Below are positions 63,820 to 64,000 of a stretch of 64,000 bases of DNA, one piece after another. Position 1 is the first letter of the stretch; the number at the start of each line of letters is the position of its first letter. The DNA is taken from NCBI GenBank assembly GCA_029262195.1, contig JAJCZX010000014.1, positions 227,199 through 291,198 of the forward strand. The letters are read 5' to 3'. The notes under the pieces are model-generated. The model was not told the origin of the DNA. It saw only the letters and a program-made list of their open reading frames with translations, and did no database searches. The DNA comes from Gemmatimonadota bacterium. Its GTDB lineage: Bacteria > Gemmatimonadota > Gemmatimonadetes > Gemmatimonadales > GWC2-71-9. Position numbers and translations under genes: made by a program.

Positions 63820-64000
63820 TGTTAGCGGCGGGTACAAATTGCACACATTCGGCGGGCACAATTGCACACTCTGAGTTTTGGCCGTTTTCTGGGGCTATAT
63901 GTCTCTGACGGTCCATTGATGAATTTGCGTCGACGCAAAAAGCGGAGGCGCGATGTACCGATGGGAGCAGCGTGTGCTAGTGAAACACTATTTAGAGCAG
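63820..64000 (+). mobile_element. Left end of an IS21-family element (truncated by the window)
   Basis: Starts near TGTTAGCGG. Two direct repeats follow, CGGCGGGTACAAATTGCACAC (split here as 63826-63846) and CGGCGGGCACAATTGCACAC (63850-63869), like the multiple terminal repeats of IS21-type elements. A transposase-like start codon follows at 63953. The element continues beyond the window. Confidence 0.6.
63953..64000 (+). CDS. istA: IS21-family transposase (IstA), first 16 codons only
   Basis: ATG at 63953 with GGAG 6 nt upstream; reads MYRWEQRVLVKHYLEQ and then leaves the window. This opening matches the helix that starts IstA-type transposases before their DNA-binding helix-turn-helix. Identification rests on the short N-terminus plus the IS21-like terminal repeats. 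Confidence 0.6.
   Translation, partial: MYRWEQRVLVKHYLEQ

Overview
This 64 kb window is chromosomal DNA from a GC-rich Gram-negative-type bacterium. An outer membrane is implied by a TonB-dependent receptor, many lipoproteins and many signal peptides. Large orphan MacB/FtsX-type permeases paired with PadR regulators, S9 peptidases and secreted proteins with pre-peptidase and propeller domains point to a Gemmatimonadota- or Acidobacteriota-like organism. No rRNA or marker gene fixes this, so the assignment is an inference.

Layout. 0-5.8 kb: the end of an inward-rectifier K+ channel gene, a secreted alpha/beta hydrolase, three secreted proteins of unknown function, a VOC protein and a YfiT-like DinB protein. 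5.8-19.9 kb: four PadR regulator plus orphan ABC-permease modules, with a Tat-exported amidase between them. 19.9-26 kb: a cobalamin uptake and lower-loop assembly operon (btuB-btuF-cobT-cobU-cobS-cobC, minus strand). It is headed by a B12 riboswitch and an intrinsic terminator. 26-35.5 kb: two more PadR-permease modules with a small lipoprotein, a beta-lactamase-family serine hydrolase and a secreted protein between them. 35.6-40.8 kb: DM13, DinB, DoxX, LspA, propeller, hemerythrin and methyltransferase genes. 40.8-49.6 kb: two paralogous multidomain exoproteins around a lipoprotein, a DPP-IV-type peptidase and a MATE transporter. 49.6-52 kb: an aldo/keto reductase, a DUF1569 protein and an NTF2-like protein, with several short tandem repeat arrays next to gene starts. 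52-55.6 kb: deaminase, FNR/2Fe-2S reductase, PNPOx-like and DsrE genes plus a TetR gene, with matching 16-bp palindromes before dsrE and before tetR. 55.6-56.6 kb: a ureohydrolase.

From about 56.8 to 63.7 kb there is a small genomic island. Its left end is a decayed copy of the upstream flank and 5' half of a tRNA-Ser gene. Its right end is a tyrosine recombinase next to the intact tRNA-Ser(GGA). The cargo is a HipB/HipA pair, an unrecognised 227-aa protein and an AbiEi/AbiEii pair whose toxin carries an apparent WYL-like C-terminal domain. Beyond the tRNA the window ends inside what looks like the left end of an IS21-family element.

Main themes: (1) six PadR-permease modules within 30 kb with no ABC ATPase gene in the window, most with their own upstream palindrome; (2) a B12 riboswitch whose terminator overlaps a 38-codon membrane ORF; (3) a TetR/DsrE/PNPOx/FNR redox module; (4) the tRNA-Ser island.
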